NCBI GenBank assembly: GCA_037783545.1
Contig: JBBELK010000564.1
Span: 434,001-498,000, forward strand
DNA from: Henricia sp. BOLD:AAB3569
Lineage: Eukaryota > Echinodermata > Asteroidea > Spinulosida > Echinasteridae
DNA: 64,000 nucleotides
Reading direction: 5' to 3'
The notes under the pieces: model-generated
What the model saw: only the letters and a program-made list of their open reading frames with translations
What the model was told of the DNA's origin: nothing
The model's database searches: none
Program-made: the position numbers and the translations under genes
In this document: positions 20,400-32,400 of the stretch, piece by piece
Layout: every line of letters begins with the position of its first letter
Position numbering within the stretch: the stretch's first letter is position 1

Positions 20400-21904
20400 T
20401 TGACTTTTATCTTGCTCCCAGTTTCATTCACTCGAATTTCACAGGTCATAATATGCGCGTCCCGTGAATTTTGATTGGACAGGAGCCAATTTGGTAATTT
20501 GTACTCAAGAAGGTAGACAAAAACCTACACCCAGCACGATATGGGGGAATAAGGACTCCCCTCTAACGCGGCCCCCATGACTCAACACACTCTTCCCGTT
20601 TGTTAACGCACCAACGCCCCTACAAACTGAAAGGAATTCCTCGGATGTTTGAGACACAATGGGGGAACAATGGTAGGGGAGTATCCTCGGCCCATATCAA
20701 GCTGCATATGCAAAAACCATGACTCCAACCCAACAATGTATGGATATTTTACCTCAAAAGTGGCAATAGACTTCAAAAGTGCGACGTCAGTAACCAAGGT
20801 AATCGGGTCTAAAGTCTCTAAACATTCGCTGCATGGTAATCTGAAACGCTCATCGCCTAAGTGACAGTGTAGGTAGAAAGTTTACTTACTCAATAAAGTT
20901 TACTTAAATAAAGTTTACTTACTCAACAAAGGATGAAGTTTTCATTTTTGTACTCTATTGCCAAACTTTGGCGTGGGACATTAATTTAAAGGTATAGCAT
21001 ACAAAACTGTTAAAAACACTGGTAATTGAAAGCCTGTCGAGAAAACTACCTTGTAGAAATTTCAGCCACATAGATGCAGTAATACTCAAGAAAACATGAA
21101 AAATCCTCCAAGCATGGTTTTTGTGCATGAATAAATGGCTAGGCGATCTTTGGTGATTCAAATAGTTTTGTCGTTTTTCTCACAAATGGGGGGCACTTCA
21201 GACGAAATAATTTCACAGGATGATTACTGGAGTAATCCTGCCTTTCTTCATAAGGTTTCGGCTCCAGCACACATTCCACCACCCTCTCCATATGTACTGA
21301 CATTGAAGAAAGCGAAGTCGAAAGTGGAGAAGACTTAAATTGACTTTTTTTTCTCGTATGGCTATTAAATCTCACTCTCTATGAGACGAGCATAAGTTTA
21401 AAAGGACGAATAGGGGACAATTTGGTAGGGATGGTTTTCGAGGGGAGTGTGGAAAAGTTTATGGGGAAGACCCAATTCGAATTTTAAAAATGTACCCCTA
21501 AAAGATGTGTTGAAAACATACGATTCATTAAACAACGGTAACTTTACTATGTATAAAATCAGTACAATGTAAGAGTACTGATCGGGAATGGTAAATAAAA
21601 TAACATTAATTCATTAAAGTTTATTCATAAATGGAATACAATCAAACTTGCTCTATTTTAGATTGCCCTCACTTTTTAGCACCAATTTAACAATCTATAA
21701 TTTGTTTGCAAGTAAGCGTGATTGAGTTGCTTAGAACGTAAAGGTGGTTTCTGCCCTGACTCTTAATTTGTTTTTTGTTTTTTGCACTTCAAAATGATTT
21801 AAATTTGCAAAATTGTCACCGTTAAGTAGAAATTCTAGAAAAAAGAAAGAAATAATTTCAAAAAAATAGACAACTAAACTACTTAAAAAAGGTTCGGAAA
21901 ATCA

Positions 21905-22290
21905 AGTTTCACTGACGAATTCTCTCTTGTTGCCAAATCATTTTCCTTGAATTTTGTATCATTGGATGGAAAGCCCGGTTATTCATCTTTACAATGATGT
22001 GTCATTTGTTATGATTAACCAAGTGGGGTATGTGTGCAGCACAGCTGAACACGGGGGCGAGTGTAAAGTAAAATGTCTCTAAATTCACTGCATTCCCATT
22101 TTGACAATAGCAATGCATTTTACTTGACATCCACACCCATGCATATTCAGCTCTGCTGCACATCCCCCAATTGATTAATCGTAACAAATGACACATCGTT
22201 GTAAAGAGGAATAACCGGGCTTTCCAATGATACAAAATTCAAGACAAATGACTTGATAACAAGAGAGAAATTGTCAGTCAAACTTGAGTT
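21905..22290. repeat. ~390-bp imperfect hairpin
   Basis: The left arm has TTTTGTATCATTGGATGGAAAGCCCGGTTATTC and ATGATGTGTCATTTGTTA in series. The right arm mirrors them with TAACAAATGACACATCGTTG and ATAACCGGGCTTTCCAATGA, then TACAAAATTC. The centre includes two GTGCAGCA/TGCTGCAC words. Confidence 0.8.
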
Positions 22291-22877
22291 TTCGAACTTG
22301 TTTTCAGGAGTTTAGAAACTGGTCTTGTGCCAAAGCTGTTGAGACATGTGATTAACAATTTCTAAGCTTTAAAATGATGCTTAAAGGAACACACCGGCTT
22401 TGTTGGGCTCGACATATACCCATATGATTCTGAAAGTCTTTCCGAAATAGACTGAAGAGAACCTGAAAAGAAACCACAAAATCTGGCCGGTTTTTAGCAT
22501 TTTTCAAAAAATCAGGGCCACGTGATTTATCCTTACCAGATTTCTGGTTCAAATAAATCACATGTTCTTGGAGTTAGTTTTGTTTCCAGCCGCATAAACG
22601 TTTATTACTGCAGTACTTTATTCAGGTTATAAAACAAAGTTAAACATAACTATGAAAAATCGAACATAACATTTTGACTCAGATACGAGAATGTGAGTAA
22701 CGCGCGTGTTCCACTGTGGACAGTGTACGGGCGAACGAGACATGCACGAGCCCCGTGGCAGTACAGACACTGCGACCGGTATACGGTGCTGTAGTTCGTG
22801 CAGCTACATGTAGCGTGGCATGCATTGAACATGTGTATGGTCAGGAAGCCAGACCACCGAGTGTGTTTCGTCATTTG

Positions 22878-23339
22878 GGCTGCGTTCGGGCGTGTACTCG
22901 TGTTAACACGAGTATACTCCTGCGCGCGTGAACGGCAAGATTAACGACACTCGGGGCAGTTAGAGTATGCTCTCGCTACTCCCCAACAAATGGAGAGTGT
23001 GCTCTTACTCCTGACAAGTGTCATGTGATTTGTACGAAGATGGTGGAATATGGGTGGGATTTTTGGTGAATTTGCCCAACGTGTCAACTCGATAACTGAA
23101 ACAATAACTCACTAAGGTTTGTTTTAGACGGCATCAAAGGTTCTCACGACTTACGGCCTGTATTTCCTCAGTTTCTTGTGAGCAGTGAAACGGCATTTTT
23201 TTGTGCAGTGATGGCAAGAGACGGCCATCTTCACTGATTGCCATTCGCGCACGCGGACTTGCCGTTCTCTTGATGTGACCCGAGTGCAATGCGCACGCAT
23301 TACTCCCGAGTAACGAGAACTGCACGCCCGAACGCAGCC
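22878..23339. mobile_element. Inverted-repeat element, GGCTGCGTTCGGGCGTG ends
   Basis: The left end GGCTGCGTTCGGGCGTG is answered by CACGCCCGAACGCAGCC at the right. Next to the ends are CGAGTATACTC on the left and TTACTCCCGAGTAACGAGAA on the right. About 460 bp, non-coding. Confidence 0.75.
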
Positions 23340-24492
23340 TATGTGTTTTATTCTGTACACCCAATCTTAGCTCGACACGGAACTGTCACATCAGCCAGTT
23401 GCTGTAGTTGTACGTTCGTAAAGACGAACCATAAATTTCAGCTCCTCCAAAGAAAACGGAAAACCTATTCGGTGGTCCGGGCTGTCCAGTGAAATCATCA
23501 GCAGAAAATGAGATATATCCAAAGAAAAAACTGCCAAGAAAAGAGCGAATTGTTTGCGACAACGTCGTGAGGCTCGAACGATAGTGAACGGCTGTTAAAG
23601 CGTATAACCCGACTATTGACCGTTTTTGTTAATTATATGTATAAGCTTTTTCAGTTAATTACGGGATATTTTGATAAGCTTTTTCAGTTAATTACGGGAT
23701 ATTTTGATAATCTTTTTTCACAAGGACCATCAACAAAATTATTGTCAATGATACTAAATCACTAAATTATGTAAACAGTGAGCCGGTGTTTCCTTTAATA
23801 TAACAACGATATTTTGCTCGATGGTGCAAAGTCAAGTTTACGGTGGGTGACCACATATTCCATTACTTTTTGTTGAGTATATAAAACTACAGTTATTATA
23901 GGATCTTATACATTACATCCCCACACACATGCAATGATTGCATTTCGAATTATTTAGTGTTAAAATCACACAATTCTCTAAATACTGCAGCTTTAAAATC
24001 TATAAAATATCTTCATGATATTATCAAATATATACATAGAATTTCGTTCATGTGCACAATGATTAAAGGCACTATTCAATATAATTAAATTTGGCTATGT
24101 CAATTTTGCGCAAAATATTATCTATTTAAATACTACTTCTGTACAAGTACTGGAATATTTATGTGAATTAAAATATAGATCTATTTAAAGCTCATCATAA
24201 AATATTTGGTATTTTCTGTATATAATACTACAATCTTCAATGCACATTATCCAATTTTGTTTGCACCTTTAAAGGAATAGGACTACCGTAGGACAAACAC
24301 AATTGGGTTAAAATAAATTTGTGAAGTGCTAAAAAAAAATTAAAATCTATTTCTTCTCATAATTATGACTATGAGCACCAATTACATTAATTTGTTTGAT
24401 TATCAAATTATCACAGGGAAATTCAATGTCTACCCCTTTTCTCTAGGATCGCCAGCTCACTATTCGGCGAGTTTATTTCAGATCGGTAAATA

Positions 24493-25000
24493 GGCCCGTT
24501 TACACTCGATTCGCCTTTTCCGAATCGAACTCCGCAATTTCCAAAAAGGCAAGTTTATGCCGGGTAGGCGTTAAGTGTAAACGCAAAAGGTGTCAGAATT
24601 GAAAAGTCGGATCAGACCCGGGTCTGATTCGCCTTTTTGATTCCCAGTGATACTTGCCAATTCCAGAAATTACCTAGCAATTCGAGGGCAAAAACACCAA
24701 CTTCTGCAAAAATGTTTAGCCTGTGATCATTTCCACACTATTAAGAAAATGTGAGTGTTACAGGCCAGCATCATTAAGGGACGTTTAGTGCCGTTCGGTG
24801 CCAATTATTGGGTTCTTGTCGGCACAAAGTACTTTAATTGCGAAGTACACGTACATAAAGGTGACTTGAAAAAAAGGCAAATCAGTCCAGGAACTGATTC
24901 ACCTTTTAATTCACCTTTTGCGTTTACACTTGGCGTCTACCCGGCTTCAACTCGCCTGCAGAGTTTAATTTGGCAATGGCAAATAGAGTGTAAATGGGCC
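24493..25000. mobile_element. Inverted-repeat element, GGCCCGTTTACACTC ends
   Basis: GGCCCGTTTACACTCGATTC at the left and GAGTGTAAATGGGCC at the right. The interior repeats TTCGCCTTTT/AATTCACCTTTT, GTGTAAACGCAAAAGGTG and CCCGGGTCTGATTCGCC in both orientations. It is one of several elements here that are saturated with their own short word. Confidence 0.7.
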
Positions 25001-25039
25001 TTAAAATTGCTTATGGGTTATCCATATAGTATGTGCACT

Positions 25040-25283
25040 GAGAGGGGGTGCGGGGGGAGGGGAGGGGAGGGGAGGGGGAGGGGGGGAGAGGGGGGTTGGG
25101 GGTCGGGGTCGGGGGAGGAGGGGGAAGGGGCCGAGGTCGAGAGGGAGTTGTCGAGGGGGTTGTCCGGGGGTTGGGGGGTCGTCGAGGAGGGGAAGGGGGG
25201 GAGGGGGGAGGGGGGGGGGAGGGGGGAGGGGGGAGGGGGGGGGGAGGGGGGAGGGGGGAGGGGGAGGGGGAGGGGGCGGGGTG
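25040..25283. repeat. G-rich GGGGA tract
   Basis: About 240 bp almost free of C and T on the plus strand, made of GGGGAGGGGG-type units. All three frames are open on both strands only because of composition. It is a strong G-quadruplex candidate. Confidence 0.9.
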
Positions 25284-25505
25284 CACATGCACAGAGCAAG
25301 AGACAAATTGTTAGTAAACAATCCCATGCAATCATTAAAGGGTCCCCGAAATACTCAATAATTATGCAGATGAGGGATTATTAGTTTAGGAAGACATCAC
25401 TGGTTGTTTTGGTATAAAATGAATAAAAGGTAGCATTTGTTAACTTTGATAATTTCTCCAGAGAAACTTAGAGAAAGAGCGCGTCGCTTGGGGGATGTCA
25501 CTTTT

Positions 25506-26059
25506 AGCCCCTGTCACATACGTCGCAGGACGGGGTTACCACGGGTCCACGACAGAAAATAGGGCAAAATCCTGTGATAGTCGTGAGACTGTCCTACGAT
25601 ATTTGGGTGTCCTGTGACAAAAAATAGCGTTGTAGAGGACTGTCGTGTGGTTTTGTTTTGGACCAAAATCAAAATGTACATGCGCACGATTATCGTACGA
25701 TTTTAGGGTCTTCCAAGGCCCTCAAAATCGTACGATAATCGTACGCATGTCGTAGGACAGTCTTACGATTGACGTAAGATTGTCCTACAATGCTCGTACG
25801 ATGGTTGTTTTGTCTTGCGACAATCGCACGACGAAAAAACATCATACGACAAACGTAGGACAGTCGCAGGACATTCGTACGATTTACCTGCGATAAAGTG
25901 CGCACGACATGATTTTCCTTTGTGACTGCGGCTAAGATTGTAGCCTAATAAAGATGCTTCTAGCATCATAGGATCTTATGATGCTGGAGCCCACCCCAAC
26001 ATCGTGGCCCAAGAATTTTGTATGATGAAAAATATCCTGCGACGTATGTGACAAGGGCT
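25506..26059. mobile_element. Inverted-repeat element saturated with TCGTACGA words
   Basis: CCCCTGTCACATACGTCGCA at the left and TGCGACGTATGTGACAAGGG at the right. The interior is packed with TCGTACGAT, GTCGTAGGACAG, CTTACGATTG and similar words in both orientations. Confidence 0.75.
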
Positions 26060-26300
26060 TTAGGAACACACATCAGAAACGTAAAAAAAGAACACTGGAA
26101 TTTCAGAGACTCTTTTAAACATTCCCCACTCGTACATGCATGCATGCAGTCCACAATGCTATCTTTATATGTAATGCACCTGTACAGTGGGTTTCATGCG
26201 TAGTCTAAAAAAAATCAGCATTTAATGCACACATACTTCATAAACGGCCCCTTACAGAAATGCTTGTGTAATCTATTAACTGAATTTTAACCTGAAACTC

Positions 26301-26486
26301 TCACCATTTGATGACCTTCGTTTCTGTAAGAACAGCTATAGTCAGGAATCCCCCATATAAAACATACAGGCAGATGCCATAGACTCGGGTGGCCTTGAAC
26401 TTGCGAAGGACGTGGTAGAACAGAGAGAAGAACAGACTGACACCAAGACCAGCAGCTAAGACATACTGTAACTGAGTTGTTTTCAG
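26301..26486 (-). CDS. SLC8B1: NCLX exon 17 (last)
   Basis: Acceptor TGCTCTGTCTACAG, then 61 codons to TGA. It encodes LQYVLAAGLGVSLFFSLFYH and VYGICLYVLYGGFLTIAVLT, ending ETKVIKW, which matches the conserved NCLX C-terminus. No canonical AATAAA was found close by on the minus strand. Confidence 0.93.
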   Translation of the reverse strand: MKTTQLQYVLAAGLGVSLFFSLFYHVLRKFKATRVYGICLYVLYGGFLTIAVLTETKVIKW

Positions 26487-29400
26487 CTGTAGACAGAGCA
26501 AAAGGTTCCATACTTAAATGAATCAGAACCAAGTGTTGTTCAAGTGCTAGTACTAGAGTAGTAAGGAAAATGGGGCTTTTAGGCCAATCTGTAAAATCGG
26601 TGGGTAGTACCCCAGCAGATTTTGAACAAACATGAAAGTTCAATATTGAATTTTCATGTTTGTTCAAAATCTGCTGGGGTACTACCCACCAAATTATTCA
26701 AAACAAATTCCTTTAAAAAACGTATAGTTCACCAGGTATCATAAAATAAAATTGAGTTGGTGGCCGGCCACCAACTAAAAAAAAAAAATAAATTGTTTAA
26801 GATTATCTTTTCTATATATAAAATGATTTATGAACCAAAAACAAAGTGTTGCGTCAGGTGTCATCAAACACAAGACATAAATCAATTTAAAATTGACAAA
26901 CTAGCTCGTCTTTACAACATTCGCGGACAAACCTGGACATAGCTAAAGTCCTTTCTGTTGGAAAGAAAGCAACGAGTAATGTACCGCGGCTGCTACTCTG
27001 ACTGGGCACCTGTTACATCTGGTGTCCCCCAGGGGAGTGTGCTTGGCCCTCTCCTGTTCAACTTGTTTATTGGCGACATTTCTAACCATCTAGTTACAAA
27101 ATACAAGCTCTTTGCAGATGATACCCTCATCTACCAACCTATTGTATCCCCTGATGATGAACATGCGCTCCAATCGGACCTCGAAGAGCTGGCTAGGTGG
27201 AGTGTGCTTAATAGCATGAAACCGAACACGGAAAAAACCAAGGTCATGCATATGTCTCGCTCCAAGAAACCGGCATCTCTCCCTCGATACATCCTAAACG
27301 GCTCTCCTCTAAGTACCGCAACAACCTACAAATACCTGGGCGTGATTATCAACAACACTCTAACCTGGAATGATCACGTCAATGCAATCATCTCAAAAGC
27401 CAACAGGACTCTCGGTTTCATCTGGCACATTGCCGGAGGAACCTCGTCAACAGCTCTAGCATGCCTCTACCAGTCTCTTGTCTTACCCGTCATTGAATAC
27501 GGCCTTCCGGCATGGACTCCGTATACTCAAACATCCATCTCCAGAATAGAAAGTATCCAAAGGCAAGCCAGTAGAATGTGCCTCAAGCAACGTAGGGGAA
27601 CCATGGAGTACAAGGACAGACTTCATATACTGGGATGGGCATCCTTGGACTCAAGAAGAAAAAAACTCACTGTGACATTTGCTATGAAATGTCTCTTTGG
27701 TCTAACAGACTGTTCTTCAGTTCGCGAAAATACACAAGTTAATCCTCGGCACCTTGACAACTTAACCTTTCAACATCACTTCGCCAGAACTCTAGTCCTC
27801 AAAAACACACCAGCTCACACATTCCCACGCCTATGGAGTAGTCTCCCACCTCACATTAAGGACTCTGTTCTTCTGGACTCACTGACGAGCTTCAAAAGAA
27901 ATTTGGTGCATCTTGCGCATTCCACGGGGAGTGGTGTCATGCACTAATCTATAATTTCCATGTAATATAATGTGATTCTACTTCTGGCCTTGTTCTATTG
28001 TCGATAAGTGTATGACACCGTTCCTGCAGTGGTCCTCTGATGAGGGGTGCTTTTTGTAGTATTTTTATTTACATTTTTCAATTAAATAATTTGTATTTAA
28101 ATTACAAGTAAGCCAATTTGAAATCTGAACCTTGTTTTTGTATTTTTGCTTTGTAGTTTTGTCTGTTTTGTTTGTTTTTGTTTTTTGTGTTAATTCCTTT
28201 GCTTCTACTACGACATGTATAGATATATTATACACATATGGACTGGCAATTAGGTCACTAGTGCACGTCTATGGGCCCCGAGGGACTGTGAGTGACCACA
28301 AGAGGGTCCTATGTCCCGAGGCCGAAAGCCGAGGGAAATGGGACCCTCTTGTGGTCACTCACAGTCACGAGGGGCCCATAGATGTGCACTAGAGACCGAA
28401 TTATGCCAGTCCGTATGTGTTTTATAACACGCCTCAGGCAAAAATACACACGTTCAGATGAAATTCAATTCAATACATTAACAAGCAACCTCCAGAGGGC
28501 GCAGTAACCGGTCACTAGTTTTTGAGACTAGTGACCGGTCAGGAACACTAGCAGGGAAACACGCGCGCGTGAAGTCTTAACGCTCGCGCCCGAAACTTCA
28601 TACGCGCGTCTAGTTCACGCTGGCGCTAATTTCATGCACTAGCCTAGATTAGTGAACCTCACGTGACTGCGTTTCAGCCAGTCAGGATTGAGAATCAGAA
28701 AGAGGCGTGTTATAAATATATATATATGTATATTATTTTATGTATTTGTTCAAGCATTTTAAGTCTGGATAAACAGGTCTTAGGACTACAGTGTTTAAGT
28801 ATACTTTTGTTTATCCCAGCCAGCTTATTATGCTATTGTTACGTCCTTGTCTCCCTCATTGTGTTCCCTTAAACCTTGCTGCCCTGCTTGTATTCCCATG
28901 TCACCCACTTTTCCTGTGTCACCGATTCTAGTCTTGTGTAAATTTACTTGAATTAACCTGTCCGATTGTCACGATTGCACGCATACTGTTAATTTCTGTT
29001 TCACCAGTATAGTTCAATGTAAATGTACCGTTGTTTGTTTTCTGTCTGATGGCTGAATAAATAATAATAATAATAATGTGACTGAAGGAAACATGTAGGA
29101 CTGTTGCAACGAATCATGCGATCTACCGAAACATGCTATTTTGATAAAACACAACTTAGTCAGCCCCAAAGCATAGTCTTGATTCAAGACCGAATGACTC
29201 GTTGCAACACGTACACTAGTGCGGGTATCGCGAACTCCAACAGTAAATTCGGTCTTGAATCAAGACTATGCATTTGGGCTGACCTGGGCTGCTTTCGAGC
29301 GCGGCACCAGGGATCCCTGGTGCTCCATGGTGCTCGCCCGAAAGCGAGTTGGTGCACCAGATGGTGGCACCAACTGCTCCCGACCTCCGAGTCGTCGGGA

Positions 29401-32400
29401 CAACTGGGAGACATGCGCAGATGCGCCAATCGGCAAAGATGACTGGCGCATCGTAGAATGATTCTGGAAATTTTGGTTGATATTTTGAATGTTCAAGCTT
29501 CCACATCGAATGCAAATCTTGTAAATATTTTCATGATTTATTTTCATCAGATACTTGTGATTAATTTTGTGGAAAACTAAGCTTTTATTAGCCGGGATGT
29601 AATTGTTAATGACTGTGGTGCACCAGGGATCCCGATAACGCTTTCGAGCGCGATTGAGTGTACGTAACGTTCCCAACGCCAAGGTGCACCAGGGACGAGC
29701 GCTCGAAAGCAGCCCAAGTTGTGTTTTATATAAATTGCATGTTTCGGTGGATCGTATGATTCGTTGCAACAGGACCAACTTACATAAAAGGTACCTCCGT
29801 GTTGAACGCAGGCAATAGTACATGAGATGCCTATACCAAGGAGCATGTCTGAAAAGGACTAGTTTAAGGAATTGATACTCCAGTATGACAAAGCAATAAA
29901 ATACAATGTAAGTGCTTCCCTATCATGGGCCCAATTTCATAAAACATGTTACGCTTAATCAGAAATCTTGGATTAAGCATATAACACGAATTGTCGCTTA
30001 AGCAAGGGCCTATTTCGTAAAGGTGGTTGTTCTGAGCTCACGAAGAGAGTGCGCGCGCAATGCCGTCTTTTGTTTTGTTTAAACGCGTTCGTCGTCTGCT
30101 TTACTTGTGTAAACGTCAAATCTTTCAAGTACCATCATTGATAATGTTTCCGTATCTGGATGATTATCACTACCACATACATGTAAGACCCTTGCCTGTC
30201 GCTGACTGGGATATTTCATCAACAGCTGAAAGTGGTTTATCTGTTGAAAAAAAGTCTCGAATTTTTCCGAGTATGGCTAACAAAAAGATGGCGTCACTTT
30301 AGCAAAAAATCTGTAAAATACCTTCGACCTAATCATTATTGCGGCAAGAATTTAACTCGCTAAATAGCCTACCCGGGTAGGCTATTGTCGTCGTTTCCCA
30401 CGACAAACGTTAACCCGGAGAATCGTCTCATAGTCGCCGTTAACCCCGAGATTTGTGGTGGGTTAACCCACCTCCCAAGCAGGGCTAGAAATTACCCGGG
30501 TTAAGTGTCATTTTTGGCCAGATAACCCGGGTAATTCGTAACCCCGAGATTTGCCGTGGGAAACGATCCCTTAACCCGGGTAATCTCGGGCTTAAATTTT
30601 TCTGTTACCCGGGTTATCTCGAGGTTAAAGTGCCGTGGGAAAAGGCCTCTAGTGACCAAGAAAAAACCTGCACTGCCACTTTGGTAAAAGGATACTGAAC
30701 AGAGGTCCACCAAAGCAAGCAGCAACAGCCATCCTGGGATAGCCCTGCTTGGCAACAGCAATGTCGGAAACTAAATCTGTCAAACAGAGAAGAACGTTTG
30801 AAGTTTACTGTGGAATAAAATGTTTAAAATCTCTGCTTTAGAATAAAGGAGGCGATGGTGGAGTTGCGTCCCATCTGAGGATACAGGAAGAGTGGGAGTT
30901 TTTGTTGCAATGTTAGGTCTGGTAATCTTGTGAAATGGCCTGCGGGATAGTCCCCAAAGATCATAATACACCAGATAGACCACTGGACATTTTCTTGTGG
31001 GGGCATTTAAATTGAAGTCCACGGTTTTTATTTTTCCGCTTTGCCCATGAATCTACATGAATCTACATGGAGAGACATATAAGAGCCAAAGTCACCCTTC
31101 TCAGGCAGAACATAGCATTGGATCAGGAGTGTCTTTAAATTGCAGTTATTAAAGTGTGAAAATCTGATATGGCAGTCACCTAGAGGACTGAGGAGCTACA
31201 CAGTCACCTATACGACGACTATACGATCAATGCGATGGCTATACAATCACAACGATGGCTTTACGATTATGACAATGGCTACCCGATTGCTATATGGTGA
31301 CTATTCGACCATGTGCGACTGACATTTTGGTCGTGTTCGAACACAATTTTTTTAACCCTCCGGAAATGGAACCTACCAGTTGCCGACTGGCTAATTATGC
31401 GTTTTTGTGAATTACTCTGCGTATGAATTTAGTTAAAATCTCATTTTCCATGACTTTATACATTATACGCTTGAGAAACATATTGTAGAATTTGTGTGGC
31501 CTTGGTAAGCTTATTCACCCGCTGTATCAGTTACAAGCTACCAGGCCAGCAGTCCCACATGGGAATTCCCCATTGACTGTGCACAAAAGGCCTTGGCATG
31601 GGGGGGGGGGGGGGGGGGAGGGGGGGAAGGGGGGGGGGAAGGGGGGGGAAGGGGGGAAGGGGGGGGGAGGGGGGGGGAAGGGGGGGGGGGGAAGGGGGGG
31701 GGGGAAGGGGGGGGGGGGAAGGGGGGGGGGGGGGGGAAGGGGGGGGAAGCGTTGTGGTAATTAATGAAATTGATGAAATTGAGCAATTGGCACTATGAGC
31801 AAGAACATGTACATGTTCATTGTAACCCCATTGTTAGTAACAATGGTGTGTGCCCAATTTCCATTGTTAGATGTTCATAGTGTGGGAACTGGTAATTGAT
31901 GAAATTGAGCAATTGGGAACTGGAGTGATGTCTGTCATCTGTTGGGCACGTTCTTTTCAGTCAAGCGTATCTAGCTATAAACAGAGTAAAGGGAGGTTTT
32001 GACTGCCCAATTAGCCAACTCCCTTCCCTGCCCCTCCTGCAAAACTTCCTGGATCCGCACCTGGTTATATACAATCTCTAGACCGTCCGAAAGAATTTGG
32101 AAATGTTAAGAGTCCATTTATGCAGGGGTATATGCCCCGTTCATCGAGTTACACACTGCCAGCTGTCGACTGGTACACTCCTGTAATGAGGTACCTGGAT
32201 CGCCCACGCGCACCACAGGGTTAAGCATGTTTTTAAAAATTCATGCTCGATGAAGATCACGCACGATGGCTATTCAATCAACGCGAGTGAAGTATGACGG
32301 CTATTCGACCATGCACGATCAATGCATAGTTCCGAGATTGCCCAGTTAACCCCGCCCCTTAGATACTGTTGCTATGTGCTCACAAGCCATCGCAAAAAAA

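Larger units (their letters stand above)
20400..26300. other. Intergenic region without recognisable gene
   Basis: No exon could be supported between the end of the CXorf65-like gene and the last exon of NCLX. It holds AATAAAG words near 20890 (possible polyadenylation of the CXorf65-like gene), a long hairpin (21905-22290) and inverted-repeat elements at 22878-23339, 24493-25000 and 25506-26059, plus a G-rich tract. Confidence 0.55.

Noticed and set aside
25001-25384. Long Gly- or Pro-rich ORFs on both strands
   Set aside because: Caused by the G-rich tract; same for those at 6752-7102 and 31492-31798.
29266-29823. 185-codon minus ORF spanning NCLX exon 16
   Set aside because: Frame differs from the exon frame and runs through the TGTTGCAAC inverted-repeat element.
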